Assembly (NCBI GenBank): GCA_030620255.1
Contig: JAUXFB010000032.1
Location: 1 to 8,625, forward strand
Reading direction: 5' to 3'
DNA length: 8,625 nucleotides
Origin: Candidatus Aminicenantota bacterium
Lineage (GTDB): Bacteria; Acidobacteriota; Aminicenantia; UBA2199
Shown: positions 1 through 5,776 of the stretch, one piece after another
Numbering within the stretch: position 1 is the first letter of the stretch
Layout of the letters: the number at the start of each line of letters is the position of its first letter
Translations under genes and position numbers: made by a program
The notes under the pieces: model-generated
Seen by the model: only the letters and a program-made list of their open reading frames with translations
The model's database searches: none
What the model was told of the DNA's origin: nothing

Positions 1-1
1 A

Positions 2-319
2 GGAAGACCTGGTAAGATATTTTTGATTGGATCAACTGAAATATTAAAAGATAATCTTCTTGATGAAGAGGGGAATTCTCCAAATGCTCAGTTCCTGTTA
101 AATATTGTTGATTATTTAAATAATCAACAGGACATTGCTGTTATGAGGAGCAAAAACCAGAAGTTTAATCCAATAAAAGATACAAAACCAGGTACACGCA
201 CTTTTGCAAAAATTGTTAATATAGGTGGATTACCCTTGCTCTGTATTTTGTTTGGTATTTTTGTATGGTTTCGGAGAAAGGCTAAAAGGAAAAAAATTCA
301 AGCTATGTTTAGAAAATAA
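2..319 (+). CDS. GldG-like ABC transporter auxiliary protein, C-terminal part (5' end outside window)
   Basis: The reading frame is open from the left edge, so only the last 105 residues of a longer protein are visible. The visible part starts with a strand-like stretch (GKIFLIGSTEILKDNLL), then a segment ending NAQFLLNIVDYLNNQQDIAVMRSK. It closes with one hydrophobic helix (about visible residues 76-95, GLPLLCILFGIFVWF) and a basic tail RRKAKRKK. This matches the end of the GldG/ABC_transp_aux family, where the phrase 'N..FLLN.VdyL' precedes a last membrane helix with a cytoplasmic basic tail. In characterised systems GldG works with GldA and GldF in an ABC exporter; the substrate here is unknown. 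A DUF4340 gene follows after 14 bases, the usual partner, which supports the call. A TTG codon at 23 lies inside the gene and is not the start. Confidence 0.75.
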   Translation, partial: GRPGKIFLIGSTEILKDNLLDEEGNSPNAQFLLNIVDYLNNQQDIAVMRSKNQKFNPIKDTKPGTRTFAKIVNIGGLPLLCILFGIFVWFRRKAKRKKIQAMFRK

Positions 320-333
320 AATATGGGAGAATT

Positions 334-1314
334 ATGATGAAGATTAAAAAAATAAAAACCGAAAATATTGTTTTGATAAGTGTGATTATTATATTATTAG
401 CTTTTCTCATCTTTCGAAATCCAAATAGAGTACATTATAATCTTCCTGAAATAAAGGCTGTTAATAAACAGGATATTTCTAAAATTGAAATAAGAAAATC
501 CGATCAATCCTTAACCTTAATAAAAAAGAACAGTAAGTGGATAATAGATCCTCAAGCATATCCATGTGATAGTAATAAGATAAATGATATGATTGATAAT
601 ATTTCTAATTTAACTCTAACAGCATTAGTATCTGAATCAAAGGACTATAATAGATATGGATTGGATAATGAAAAAAAGATTGTTGTAAAAGTATTTAATA
701 TAAAAAATCAACTTTTAAGGGACTTTGAAATTGGAAAGGAAGCATCAACTTTTCGTCATACATTTGTTAAAATCCCAAATGATATTAAAGTCTATCAGGC
801 AAGCAATTCATTTAGAAATAATTTTGATCAAAAAATTGATGCTTTAAGAGATAAACTTGTTATGCAATTTGATAAAAATGAGATTATAGAGATAGAGATT
901 ATAAAAAACAAGAAGAAACTTCATTTTACAAAAAACATAAAACCTGTTGAGATCAAAACTGAAAAAAAGGATGATGAGAAGAGCTATAAAAAAACTCAAG
1001 AACAGGAATGGCTTACACATAATAAAAAGAAAGGTAATTCAAATGAGATTGACTCCATTTTTGTAGAATTAACAAAACTTAATTGCACAAAATATATTGA
1101 AAATAAAACTAAACAAGATTATACAGATCCAATTTATACAATAACTCTTAAGGGAAATAAGATCTATTCTATCTCTATATTCGAAAAAATAGAAGAAAAA
1201 AGCAGTAATGAATATCCTGCGATAACATCAGAAAGTCCATATCCTTTTATACTTTCTTCTTATACAGCTGATAATATTATGAAAAAACCTGAGGATTTAA
1301 TAAAAGAAAAATAA
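334..1314 (+). CDS. DUF4340 domain-containing membrane-anchored protein
   Basis: A 326-residue protein of unknown biochemical function, encoded right behind the GldG-like gene and probably in the same operon and transporter module. Residues 11-28 form one hydrophobic helix (IVLISVIIILLAFLIF), so the rest is probably an extracytoplasmic domain on an uncleaved anchor. Typical DUF4340 features follow: a Trp-containing 'sKWIIDPQAYPCDS' segment (about 66-80), 'RYGLDN' (about 107-112), a Leu-to-Gly strand 'FEIGKEAS', and 'VKIPNDIKVYQAS' (about 146-158). Residues about 200-240 are very rich in Lys and Glu and look like a charged linker between two DUF4340-type halves. Two ATG codons stand in tandem (334 and 337). 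The Shine-Dalgarno-like GGGAGA at 325-330 is 3 bases from the first and 6 from the second, so the second may be the real start. The gene ends 11 bases from the stop of the convergent acyltransferase gene, with no obvious terminator hairpin between them. Confidence 0.8.
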   Translation: MMKIKKIKTENIVLISVIIILLAFLIFRNPNRVHYNLPEIKAVNKQDISKIEIRKSDQSLTLIKKNSKWIIDPQAYPCDSNKINDMIDNISNLTLTALVSESKDYNRYGLDNEKKIVVKVFNIKNQLLRDFEIGKEASTFRHTFVKIPNDIKVYQASNSFRNNFDQKIDALRDKLVMQFDKNEIIEIEIIKNKKKLHFTKNIKPVEIKTEKKDDEKSYKKTQEQEWLTHNKKKGNSNEIDSIFVELTKLNCTKYIENKTKQDYTDPIYTITLKGNKIYSISIFEKIEEKSSNEYPAITSESPYPFILSSYTADNIMKKPEDLIKEK

Positions 1315-1325
1315 GATACTTTAAA

Positions 1326-2114
1326 TTATTTGTTTTCCCATTCTTCAAGATGAGATTGAATGAATTCAATGATCTTTTTATGTTCATCTTTTCCATTACC
1401 TTGAATATTCATTGGTTGCCCAAATTCAATATATATGGTTTTTTTTGGGTTAATCTTACCAAAACCCCTTATCAATTTACCATTTCCCCAGAAATCTGTT
1501 TTTACAGCTATTGGGAGAATTTTAACTCCTGAATTTTTTGCTAATTTTATGCCAAGAGTATTAAATCTTTCAGGGATAAATTCAATCTGACGGCGACTTT
1601 GAGGAAAAACAATGATAGAACGTCCATTTGAAAGATTCTTCTTTCCCTCTTTTAGAACAGTTATCAAATCTTCTCTTGGATTCTCCCTTCCAACAACAAT
1701 TGGATCTCTTGATCTCATAATGGGTCCGAATATTGGACCTTTTACAAGTTTGTTTTTAACAATAAAAGTCGCAGGATGTATAAGAGTAATTAAACAGGGT
1801 AGAACAATTGTTTCAAGTGTGCTCATATGATTACTAATAAACACAATTGGTTCATCAGATTTTTTGAGATTATCAAGCCCTCTTATGTGAAATCGACCTC
1901 CACATCTTTCAATTGCTTTTAATATATCAAATGATGTCTCTGCCCAATTTTTATTATCATAAATTCCCTTTTTTATATAAGAGCGACTTTTAAAGACAAT
2001 TTTTCCAAAATTGAAGTAAAACCACAATCTGGATTTAAGAAAGATTTTATAACCTAATGAGCAACGAGTATCTTTAGGTGTATCATACTTTATATCATTA
2101 AAAAAGGGATTCAT
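1326..2114 (-). CDS. PlsC-family lysophospholipid/glycerol acyltransferase with variant motifs
   Basis: A 262-residue member of the PlsC/LPLAT family, which transfers fatty acyl groups to lysophosphatidate or related lipids at the inner membrane face. Block I is N95-H96-M-S-T-L-E101, so the general-base His is kept but the usual HX4D aspartate is glutamate. Block II is around 'DPIVVGREN' (137-145). Block III reads F-P-Q-S-R-R (170-175) where most members have FPEGTR. Block IV is 'ILPIAV' (199-204), followed by 'KTDFWGNGK'. The length is normal. The start at 2114 is supported by GAAGGA (2120-2125) with 5 bases spacing and by a strong promoter just upstream. It is divergent from the elongation-factor-like gene and convergent with the DUF4340 gene. 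Family membership is clear; the acceptor lipid cannot be told, and the motif changes may mark a subfamily with another acceptor. Confidence 0.85.
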   Translation of the reverse strand: MNPFFNDIKYDTPKDTRCSLGYKIFLKSRLWFYFNFGKIVFKSRSYIKKGIYDNKNWAETSFDILKAIERCGGRFHIRGLDNLKKSDEPIVFISNHMSTLETIVLPCLITLIHPATFIVKNKLVKGPIFGPIMRSRDPIVVGRENPREDLITVLKEGKKNLSNGRSIIVFPQSRRQIEFIPERFNTLGIKLAKNSGVKILPIAVKTDFWGNGKLIRGFGKINPKKTIYIEFGQPMNIQGNGKDEHKKIIEFIQSHLEEWENK

Positions 2115-2137
2115 ATAATTCCTTCACATTAAAATTA

Positions 2138-2166
2138 ATTATAATTTTATTTAAAATTAAAGTCAA
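2138..2166 (-). promoter_or_regulatory. Sigma70-type promoter of the acyltransferase gene
   Basis: Read on the minus strand: -35 TTGACT (2161-2166), a 17-base AT-only spacer, and -10 TATAAT (2138-2143). This is within one base of consensus at both hexamers combined, with ideal spacing. Transcription would start near 2131, leaving a leader of about 15-17 bases that contains the GAAGGA ribosome-binding site. It is predicted from sequence only. Confidence 0.75.
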
Positions 2167-2219
2167 AGGCAAAAGTAGAAAGTAGCCAGTAGGTAGGAGT
2201 TAGGAGGTTGAAAAAAGTA

Positions 2220-2242
2220 GGGGCAGGGTTTACCTCTGCCCA
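2220..2242. repeat. GC-rich hairpin inside the mosaic
   Basis: The arms GGGCAGGG (2221-2228) and CCTCTGCC plus C (2234-2241) pair over 8 positions, one of them G-U, around a 5-base loop TTTAC. It stands out because its surroundings are AT-rich. No T-run follows on either strand, so it is a poor intrinsic terminator. It looks like a dispersed palindromic repeat unit and could be searched for elsewhere in the genome. Confidence 0.5.
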
Positions 2243-2318
2243 GAGTCAGAGTAACAAGTAAAAAGGAAAAAGTAAATAGTTTTGAGTTAAAAAAAGAACT
2301 ACTAAACCATTCAACCAA

Positions 2319-2339
2319 TCAACCAGTCAACTATTAGTC
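2319..2339 (+). repeat. 21-bp direct repeat, copy 1 (pair at 2519-2539)
   Basis: An exact 21-base match to 2519-2539, containing the core AACCAGTCAACTATTAG. One mismatch (T/C at 2340/2540) is followed by three more identical bases (AGT). The two copies are offset by exactly 200 bases. The flanks differ, so this is not a simple recent tandem duplication of the whole 200-base unit. Confidence 0.8.
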
Positions 2340-2518
2340 TAGTAAAGAGTGGATGAGTAACAAGTTAAAAGTAAAAAGATAAAAGGAAAAAGTAGGATCT
2401 GGGGACTGGGATTTAGGATTTAGTAAAAAATATCAAGTAAAAACTCATCACTTGTTATTTTGACTCTTCGACACCTCAACATTTCGACTTAGACTTAAAC
2501 TGATAAAGGAAATACTAT

Positions 2519-2539
2519 TCAACCAGTCAACTATTAGTC
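2519..2539 (+). repeat. 21-bp direct repeat, copy 2 (pair at 2319-2339)
   Basis: Second copy of the exact 21-base repeat. It is preceded by ACTAT and followed by CAGTCAACAAG, so the AGTCAA word occurs both inside and right after the repeat. This nested word use is typical of the whole mosaic. Confidence 0.8.
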
Positions 2540-2657
2540 CAGTCAACAAGTGTCAGTGTTTGTGTCAGTGGAAGTGTTGAGTTTTAAGTTGAAAAAAACT
2601 GACGAGTGAATAGTCTTGCTTGACTCATATGTTGAAATTATATTTGATTTATACTAT

Positions 2658-2663
2658 TATAAT
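2658..2663 (+). promoter_or_regulatory. Possible -10 box of the elongation-factor-like gene
   Basis: A perfect TATAAT lies 25 bases before the ATG at 2689. The best -35 candidate, TTGAAA (2632-2637), is 20 bases away, longer than the preferred 16-18, and at 17 bases there is only AAATTA. It is a plausible but weak promoter call. Confidence 0.35.
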
Positions 2664-2677
2664 GCAGGTTGATATAT

Positions 2678-2685
2678 GGAGGTGA
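2678..2685 (+). promoter_or_regulatory. Near-perfect Shine-Dalgarno GGAGGTGA
   Basis: GGAGGTGA matches the anti-Shine-Dalgarno sequence of 16S rRNA over eight bases and ends 3 bases before the ATG at 2689. It fixes that start. It is the strongest ribosome-binding site in the window and suggests that the small protein is well translated. Confidence 0.8.
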
Positions 2686-2688
2686 GTT

Positions 2689-2943
2689 ATGGAGGAAAAA
2701 GAGGTTGGAAAAATTATTCACTACTTTGGAAAAATTTATGTGGGTATTATTGAACTAACAGATACTTTAAGAGTAGGTGATACAATTCATATAAAAGGAG
2801 CTCATGACGATTTTACACAAAAAGTGGGTTCCATTCAAATTGAGCATGAACAGATTCAAGAAGCCAGAGCAGGTGAATCTATTGGTATAAAAGTAAAAGA
2901 TATAGTTCATGAACATGATAAAGTTTATAAGGTGTTAGAATAA
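2689..2943 (+). CDS. Stand-alone EF-Tu domain-2-like (translation elongation factor-like) protein
   Basis: An 84-residue protein resembling only the beta-barrel domain 2 of translational GTPases such as EF-Tu; there is no GTPase domain. Visible motifs are VGKIIHYFGKIYVGIIEL (6-23), the barrel hallmark 'LRVGDTIHIKG' (27-37), and 'EARAGESIGIKVKD' (58-71), which parallels the 'GRAGENVGVLL' strand of EF-Tu. 'HDKVYKV' closes the domain. Small proteins of this type are annotated in many bacteria as translation elongation factor-like, with unknown function. The start is set by an excellent Shine-Dalgarno. It sits alone between a repeat mosaic and the promoter of the next gene, so it is probably its own transcription unit. 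No transmembrane segment or Cys is present, and a cytoplasmic location is likely. A nucleic-acid or tRNA role would be inference from the fold only. Confidence 0.8.
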   Translation: MEEKEVGKIIHYFGKIYVGIIELTDTLRVGDTIHIKGAHDDFTQKVGSIQIEHEQIQEARAGESIGIKVKDIVHEHDKVYKVLE

Positions 2944-2974
2944 CAGAAAAAACCTCTGTCTCCTTGCTCCTTAC

Positions 2975-3003
2975 TTTACAAAATTACATTTTTCTAATAT
3001 AAT
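2975..3003 (+). promoter_or_regulatory. Sigma70-type promoter of the DUF218-DUF6485 genes
   Basis: -35 TTTACA (2975-2980), 17-base spacer, -10 TATAAT (2998-3003). Transcription is expected to begin at about 3009-3011, only 3-5 bases before the GTG start at 3014. There is therefore no room for a Shine-Dalgarno. The promoter is predicted by sequence only. Confidence 0.65.
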
Positions 3004-3013
3004 TCAAACAATC

Positions 3014-3631
3014 GTGAAAAAAAAAATAATATATATTGTTGTTATATTGATTATTTGTATGTTTATATTGTTTTGTTCTGACTTTTATAAAATATTTATA
3101 AAGCCACTTGATATTGGAAAAAAGATTGATAAAAATTATGGGGATGTGATTTTAGTTCTTGGCGGGGGATTAAGACCAAAAGTTAGAATTGGATATAGTA
3201 CTGAAGAGAGGTTAAAACTTGCTGTAAGATTATTTAAACAAAAAAAAAGAGCAATAATTATTTCTGATGGATCTTTATACAAAAGAAGCCCAGCAATAAA
3301 AAAAATGAAGGATTATTTATTTAAACATAACATTGAGGATGATTATATTCTTATTGAGGGTAAAAGTCAGACAACTTTTGATAATTGTGTTAATGCAAAG
3401 AATATAATAGATAAAAATCATTTCAAAGAGGTTATTATATGTACATCTCCTTATCATCAGAAGAGAACAGAGATGATATTGAAATATCTGAATTTTAAAA
3501 GATTTAAAATCGCCAAAATGTATAACTCTGAGATTTACCAGTCCAATAATATAAAACAAAGGTTAAGGAATTTTAAATTAATTTTACGTGAATACTTTGC
3601 AATAGTAAAGTTAAAGATATTCAAAAAGTAG
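3014..3631 (+). CDS. DUF218 (YdcF/SanA/ElyC-like) membrane-anchored protein
   Basis: A 205-residue protein with one N-terminal membrane helix (about residues 4-20) followed by a DUF218 domain. Conserved stations can be followed in order: D44-VILVLGGG (44-52), 'STEERLKLA' (62-70), 'IIISDGS' (81-87), 'IEGKSQTTFDNC' (114-125) with the conserved Glu, Ser, Thr and Asn, and 'IICTSPYHQKR' (141-151) with the conserved His and Arg. Family members such as SanA and ElyC act on envelope integrity or peptidoglycan precursor metabolism; the reaction here is not known. The start is GTG at 3014: no ATG, GTG or TTG lies upstream in frame back into the preceding gene's tail, and the next ATG (residue 16) would cut the membrane helix. 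No Shine-Dalgarno precedes it. The basic C-terminal tail (KLKIFKK) ends 18 bases before the DUF6485 gene. Confidence 0.85.
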   Translation: MKKKIIYIVVILIICMFILFCSDFYKIFIKPLDIGKKIDKNYGDVILVLGGGLRPKVRIGYSTEERLKLAVRLFKQKKRAIIISDGSLYKRSPAIKKMKDYLFKHNIEDDYILIEGKSQTTFDNCVNAKNIIDKNHFKEVIICTSPYHQKRTEMILKYLNFKRFKIAKMYNSEIYQSNNIKQRLRNFKLILREYFAIVKLKIFKK

Positions 3632-3649
3632 ACTTCAAAAGGAGAAAGT

Positions 3650-3853
3650 ATGGAGTGTAAGAAAGAAGAAAATATGAAAATGTGTAATTGTACATATCCA
3701 TGTTCAAAAAAGGGCATGTGTTGTGAATGTATTGCATATCATAGAAGACTCATGGAGCTGCCTGCCTGTTATTTTTCAAATGAGACAGAACGAACATATG
3801 ACCGTTCAATTGAAAAATTCATTGAAGATTATAAAAATAGAAAAGTATATTAA
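3650..3853 (+). CDS. Small Cys-rich DUF6485 family protein
   Basis: A 67-residue protein with eight cysteines: C3, C12, C14, C18, C24, C25, C27 and C40. The pattern '[15 protein letters not shown]...G.CCEC..YH' followed by 'ELPACYF' and '[15 protein letters not shown]' is what I recognise as the DUF6485 family, often found in anaerobes. The clustered Cys suggests metal (zinc or iron-sulfur) binding, which is inference. There is no signal peptide or membrane helix, so it is probably cytoplasmic. AAGGAG (3639-3644) with 5 bases spacing supports the ATG at 3650. It lies 18 bases behind the DUF218 gene and is probably co-transcribed with it. It converges on the DUF3857 pair, with stops 24 bases apart. 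Confidence 0.8.
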   Translation: MECKKEENMKMCNCTYPCSKKGMCCECIAYHRRLMELPACYFSNETERTYDRSIEKFIEDYKNRKVY

Positions 3854-3854
3854 A

Positions 3855-3899
3855 TTTAAAAATAAAAAAGTAATTAATTACTCTTCTTCAAAGAGTAAT
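3855..3899 (-). terminator. Likely intrinsic terminator of the DUF3857 gene pair, starting inside its last codons
   Basis: On the minus strand a 9-bp stem (ATTACTCTT, 3891-3899, with AAGAGTAAT, 3877-3885) closes a 5-base loop, followed by TAATTAC and then TTTTTTATTTTT. The stem is AT-rich and the T-run begins about 7 bases after it, so it is a weak to moderate terminator. The stem covers the last codons and stop of the - strand gene. An overlapping perfect 12-base palindrome GTAATTAATTAC (3870-3881) offers an alternative short hairpin directly before the T-run. On the + strand no T-run follows, so it would serve the DUF6485 side poorly. Confidence 0.45.
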
Positions 3900-5776
3900 G
3901 TCTTCATTTTCCAGCCATAAAACTTATCAAATATATCTTTGAATTTTTTATATTCAGATAGAGGTAGTACCAATGTTTTTATTTTTATACTTCTTTCAAT
4001 AATAATACTATTAGCTTCTGTTTTAACTTTTAAATAAAATGAATATTTTTCATTATCTATGTTTAAATTGTCAGGTAAATAAAGGGCTTTAATGTTCTTA
4101 TCTGATTCTAAATTCCATTTTTCATAAACCTCGAATTTTTTTCCAAAATAAAGCGGGTAATTTCTAGTCTTAAGGCTAAGTCTAAATGGGAAATCAGCGA
4201 AAAAGTATGGAACTTTAGGCAATGTTAGAATAGAAACCTTACCCTGTTTAACAAAAAGAGTACTACCCTTGATTAAATGATTGATTTTTACATTTTTATT
4301 AGAATCCTTTAAATTGGATAAAGTGTATGAAATGGATTTTGATCCCTCAGAAAATACATTTGCTGATTTGGAGAAAAACTTTTTCTTTTCATTCTCGCTC
4401 TTTAAAGAGATACCTTCTCTGGCTATCTTATCAAAGAAACCATTTATATCCACATTTATATGAGCAGTATATGAACCATTTTGAGACATTTTAATCTTTA
4501 TCTCTGTACATGCTCTGTTTTTAATATTTTTATAATAATTTATTTTTATCCATTCAGGCTTTCCTTGTTTTATTGCTAATCCCTCTGTACCTTCAGGAAC
4601 ACCCACATACCCTAATTGTTCATTCTCTCCATTTGGATTTAAAAAGATCAATTCTCCATTCAATGGTACTGCAACAAATATGGTTTTAAACTGGTCCATA
4701 ACAACAAGTTCTTTTTCAGGCGTTTTTGCATCAGTAACAAAAATTGGAAATGGCTTGAATTTAGCAGCCTTTAATAGAGATATGAGAAGAGAGGATTTGT
4801 CCCTTATATCTCCATAAAAATTCTTAAGTACTTTAGAAGCCTTGTGAGGATAGTATCCGTCTTGTCCAAGCGGCAAAGTAATCTTTTTTATATCTTTTGT
4901 AATGAATTCGTAGATTTTTAATATTTTGCCCCTATCAGATTTTTCCTTTTTTATTAATTTTCTTACTTTTTTCTTTATCGATGAATCTGGTTTGGTTTTT
5001 TTATGGAACTCATTAAATAGTTTTGTTACAATATTTGACCAGTCTTTTGAAGTTGAGAATATTAGATATGGAGATAGATAATTGGAAGGAGGTCTATATT
5101 CTTCAATCTTGAATTTAGGTATATCTTTCATTTCCCATGTATAAATTTTATAATTTTCATGTTTATCAATTTTATGTTCTATTTTTTTAGAGCTTATCTT
5201 TTTGAAAAAAGAGAGATTATTTGGGATCCTTACTTTGAAATTCATTATAGATTTTGGATTCTCTCCTTGAAATAATACTTTAGAAGCAATCAATCCATTT
5301 GCCACAGGACTTTCTTTGACATAATGCATAAAAACAGCATCATAAGATTCTACATTCTGAAATGAATAGACTTTATCAAGTATATTTGAGTAAAGTGAAG
5401 CTCCTTTGAGTTCAGCGGGAGTAATAGTATTAATTGCTTTATTTTCAACAGGTATTTTTTCCAGATCTTTTTTTAAAGTTAATGCTTCCAGAACATTTAT
5501 TTTATCTTTTTCCTCTTTAAATCTGATTCTGTAATCACTGAACATGTCCCTGCCTGCACTGTTTATTATCTTATAAAAATCTAACACTTCTTTTTCCAAT
5601 ATCTTTTTATCCTGATTGAGAGTAAGTGTTTTTGATGAATATAGTATATATGTGTAAGAGTCAGGAGGGATCATGGTCTGGGAATCTTTAAATTTCTTTA
5701 TAAGATTATCATCTATTGAAAAGATAAAATTTATAAGAAAAAAAGTTAATAATAAAAATAAGATCTTTTTTTTCAT
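3878..5776 (-). CDS. Exported DUF3857/transglutaminase-like protein lacking the catalytic triad
   Basis: A 632-residue protein with a signal peptide (MKKK then a hydrophobic run to about residue 20, possible cut near FIFS-IDD). It has the same architecture as the gene upstream: N-terminal DUF3857-like region (about 45-225), transglutaminase-like core (about 250-385), and a C-terminal beta-rich region. The core can be aligned by 'YGDIRDKSSLLISLLKAA' (321-338), 'FKTIFVAV' (363-370) and 'GELIFLNPN' (374-382). At the three catalytic positions it carries Ile324, Thr365 and Asn380 where its neighbour has Cys, His and Asp, so it should be enzymatically inactive. The frame is long and intact and the surrounding fold residues (RDKS, L/I pattern) are kept, so it is not a decaying pseudogene. 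Its ATG overlaps the stop of the upstream gene (ATGA) and has its own AAGGAG at 5784-5789. It may be a regulatory or structural partner of the active paralogue. Confidence 0.8.
   Translation of the reverse strand: MKKKILFLLLTFFLINFIFSIDDNLIKKFKDSQTMIPPDSYTYILYSSKTLTLNQDKKILEKEVLDFYKIINSAGRDMFSDYRIRFKEEKDKINVLEALTLKKDLEKIPVENKAINTITPAELKGASLYSNILDKVYSFQNVESYDAVFMHYVKESPVANGLIASKVLFQGENPKSIMNFKVRIPNNLSFFKKISSKKIEHKIDKHENYKIYTWEMKDIPKFKIEEYRPPSNYLSPYLIFSTSKDWSNIVTKLFNEFHKKTKPDSSIKKKVRKLIKKEKSDRGKILKIYEFITKDIKKITLPLGQDGYYPHKASKVLKNFYGDIRDKSSLLISLLKAAKFKPFPIFVTDAKTPEKELVVMDQFKTIFVAVPLNGELIFLNPNGENEQLGYVGVPEGTEGLAIKQGKPEWIKINYYKNIKNRACTEIKIKMSQNGSYTAHINVDINGFFDKIAREGISLKSENEKKKFFSKSANVFSEGSKSISYTLSNLKDSNKNVKINHLIKGSTLFVKQGKVSILTLPKVPYFFADFPFRLSLKTRNYPLYFGKKFEVYEKWNLESDKNIKALYLPDNLNIDNEKYSFYLKVKTEANSIIIERSIKIKTLVLPLSEYKKFKDIFDKFYGWKMKTLLFEEE

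Larger units (their letters stand above)
2167..2630. repeat. Non-coding mosaic of short degenerate repeats
   Basis: About 460 bases without a credible gene. The sequence is built from recurring short words: AAAAGGAAAAAGTA (2262-2275 approx. and 2381-2394), AGTAACAAGT (about 2250-2259 and 2356-2365), a tandem GGATTTA pair (2409-2422), GTGTCAGTG twice 12 bases apart (2550-2558 and 2562-2570), and TCAACC/AGTCAA words in many places. ACTTGTTA (2450-2457) is the inverse of TAACAAGT (2358-2365). Left parts are purine-rich and parts around 2460-2540 pyrimidine-rich, as if the same material were present in both orientations. No transposase, terminal inverted repeats or regular array period is visible. 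I read it as accumulated debris of small repeat elements, flanked by the promoter regions of two divergent genes. Confidence 0.6.

Noticed and set aside
1350..1830. Open + strand frames at 1350-1532 and 1612-1830
   Set aside because: Both lie wholly inside the acyltransferase gene on the other strand and have no family features or ribosome-binding sites.
2220..2242. Intrinsic terminator
   Set aside because: The hairpin is strong but no T-run follows on either strand, and no gene ends nearby.
2167..2630. CRISPR array or tandem-repeat array
   Set aside because: The repeats are irregular in length and spacing, with only two copies of the longest word. There are no regular spacers and no cas genes.
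3317..3920. Open frames at 3317-3559 (-), 3535-3717 (-) and 3723-3920 (+)
   Set aside because: They are shadows of the DUF218 and DUF6485 genes, whose protein motifs are clear; the shadow products show no motif.
3878..5776. Second DUF3857 gene as a pseudogene
   Set aside because: The frame is uninterrupted over 632 codons, has its own Shine-Dalgarno and a good signal peptide. Only the catalytic residues are changed.
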